Positions 5,978-6,022 of a stretch of 6,022 nucleotides of DNA are shown here, piece after piece (the stretch's first letter is position 1; every line of letters starts with the position of its first letter). Source of the DNA: Firmicutes bacterium CAG:124 (GTDB lineage Bacteria; Bacillota; Clostridia; Oscillospirales; Oscillospiraceae); assembly GCA_000432135.1 (NCBI GenBank), contig HF990636.1, positions 47,608-53,629 on the forward strand, read 5' to 3'. Below the pieces are notes generated by a model that made no database searches, was not told the DNA's origin, and saw only the letters and a list, made by a program, of their open reading frames with translations. Position numbers and translations under genes: made by a program.

Positions 5978-6022
5978 GGCTTATCGCAGGCCTCGTTCCG
6001 GCAAGGCCATGGCTTCCCGGCG

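Larger units (their letters stand above)
5632..6022. other. Repeat-rich stretch without a credible gene
   Basis: About 390 nt upstream of the importer promoter. Open frames here (for example plus 5523-5879, which would start inside the binding-protein gene) have no supporting ribosome binding site, no recognisable domain and a composition rich in Ala, His and Thr. Instead the DNA holds at least four hairpins and an imperfect direct repeat (listed separately), ending in a terminator-like hairpin near 5977. It could be a structured RNA, a dispersed repeat of the genome, or decayed sequence. No riboswitch, tRNA, SRP RNA, tmRNA or RNase P core was recognised on either strand. The last 45 nt (5978-6022) show no feature beyond an 11-nt inverted match to 5689-5699. 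Confidence 0.6.

Overview
The window looks like a chromosomal piece of a GC-rich, anaerobic, probably gut-dwelling Clostridia member (Oscillospiraceae/Ruminococcaceae-like; the taxon is an inference). The support is the yqeG - Xaa-Pro peptidase - efp - CD1247-like gene order typical of Firmicutes, strong AGGAGG-type ribosome binding sites, and sigma-A-type promoters in otherwise GC-rich DNA. Nothing in the coding part suggests a mobile element.

Left block, plus strand (1-2655). The 3' end of a YqeG-type HAD phosphatase gene overlaps by 14 nt the start of an M24B Xaa-Pro aminopeptidase gene. A clear promoter (TTGAAA, 17 bp, TAAAAT) then drives efp (elongation factor P), followed 45 nt later by a small, extremely acidic zinc-ribbon protein of the CD1247-like type. 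The block ends at a strong bidirectional terminator. PepP-type peptidases and EF-P both deal with proline (X-Pro cleavage and relief of polyproline stalling), and their pairing is a known Firmicutes neighbourhood.

Middle block, minus strand (5631 down to 2623). This is a complete BtuFCD/FecBCD-type importer operon: lipoprotein substrate-binding protein, FecCD permease, ATPase. It has a near-consensus promoter (TTGACA, 17 bp, TAAAAT) and a leader of about 59 nt, and it ends at the shared terminator. The family handles cobalamin, siderophores, haem and related metal chelates. I see no cobalamin riboswitch or Fur-type box, so the substrate stays open.

Right block (5632-6022). About 390 nt without a credible gene but rich in inverted and direct repeats: a perfect 13-bp hairpin, an 8-bp hairpin, a 10-bp stem around a smaller hairpin, an imperfect 22/23-nt direct repeat, and a 19-bp terminator-like hairpin. 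Two of the stems contain a G-U pair if transcribed from the plus strand but an A-C mismatch if transcribed from the minus strand. This points weakly to a plus-strand structured RNA or a dispersed repeat, and it is the least explained part of the window.
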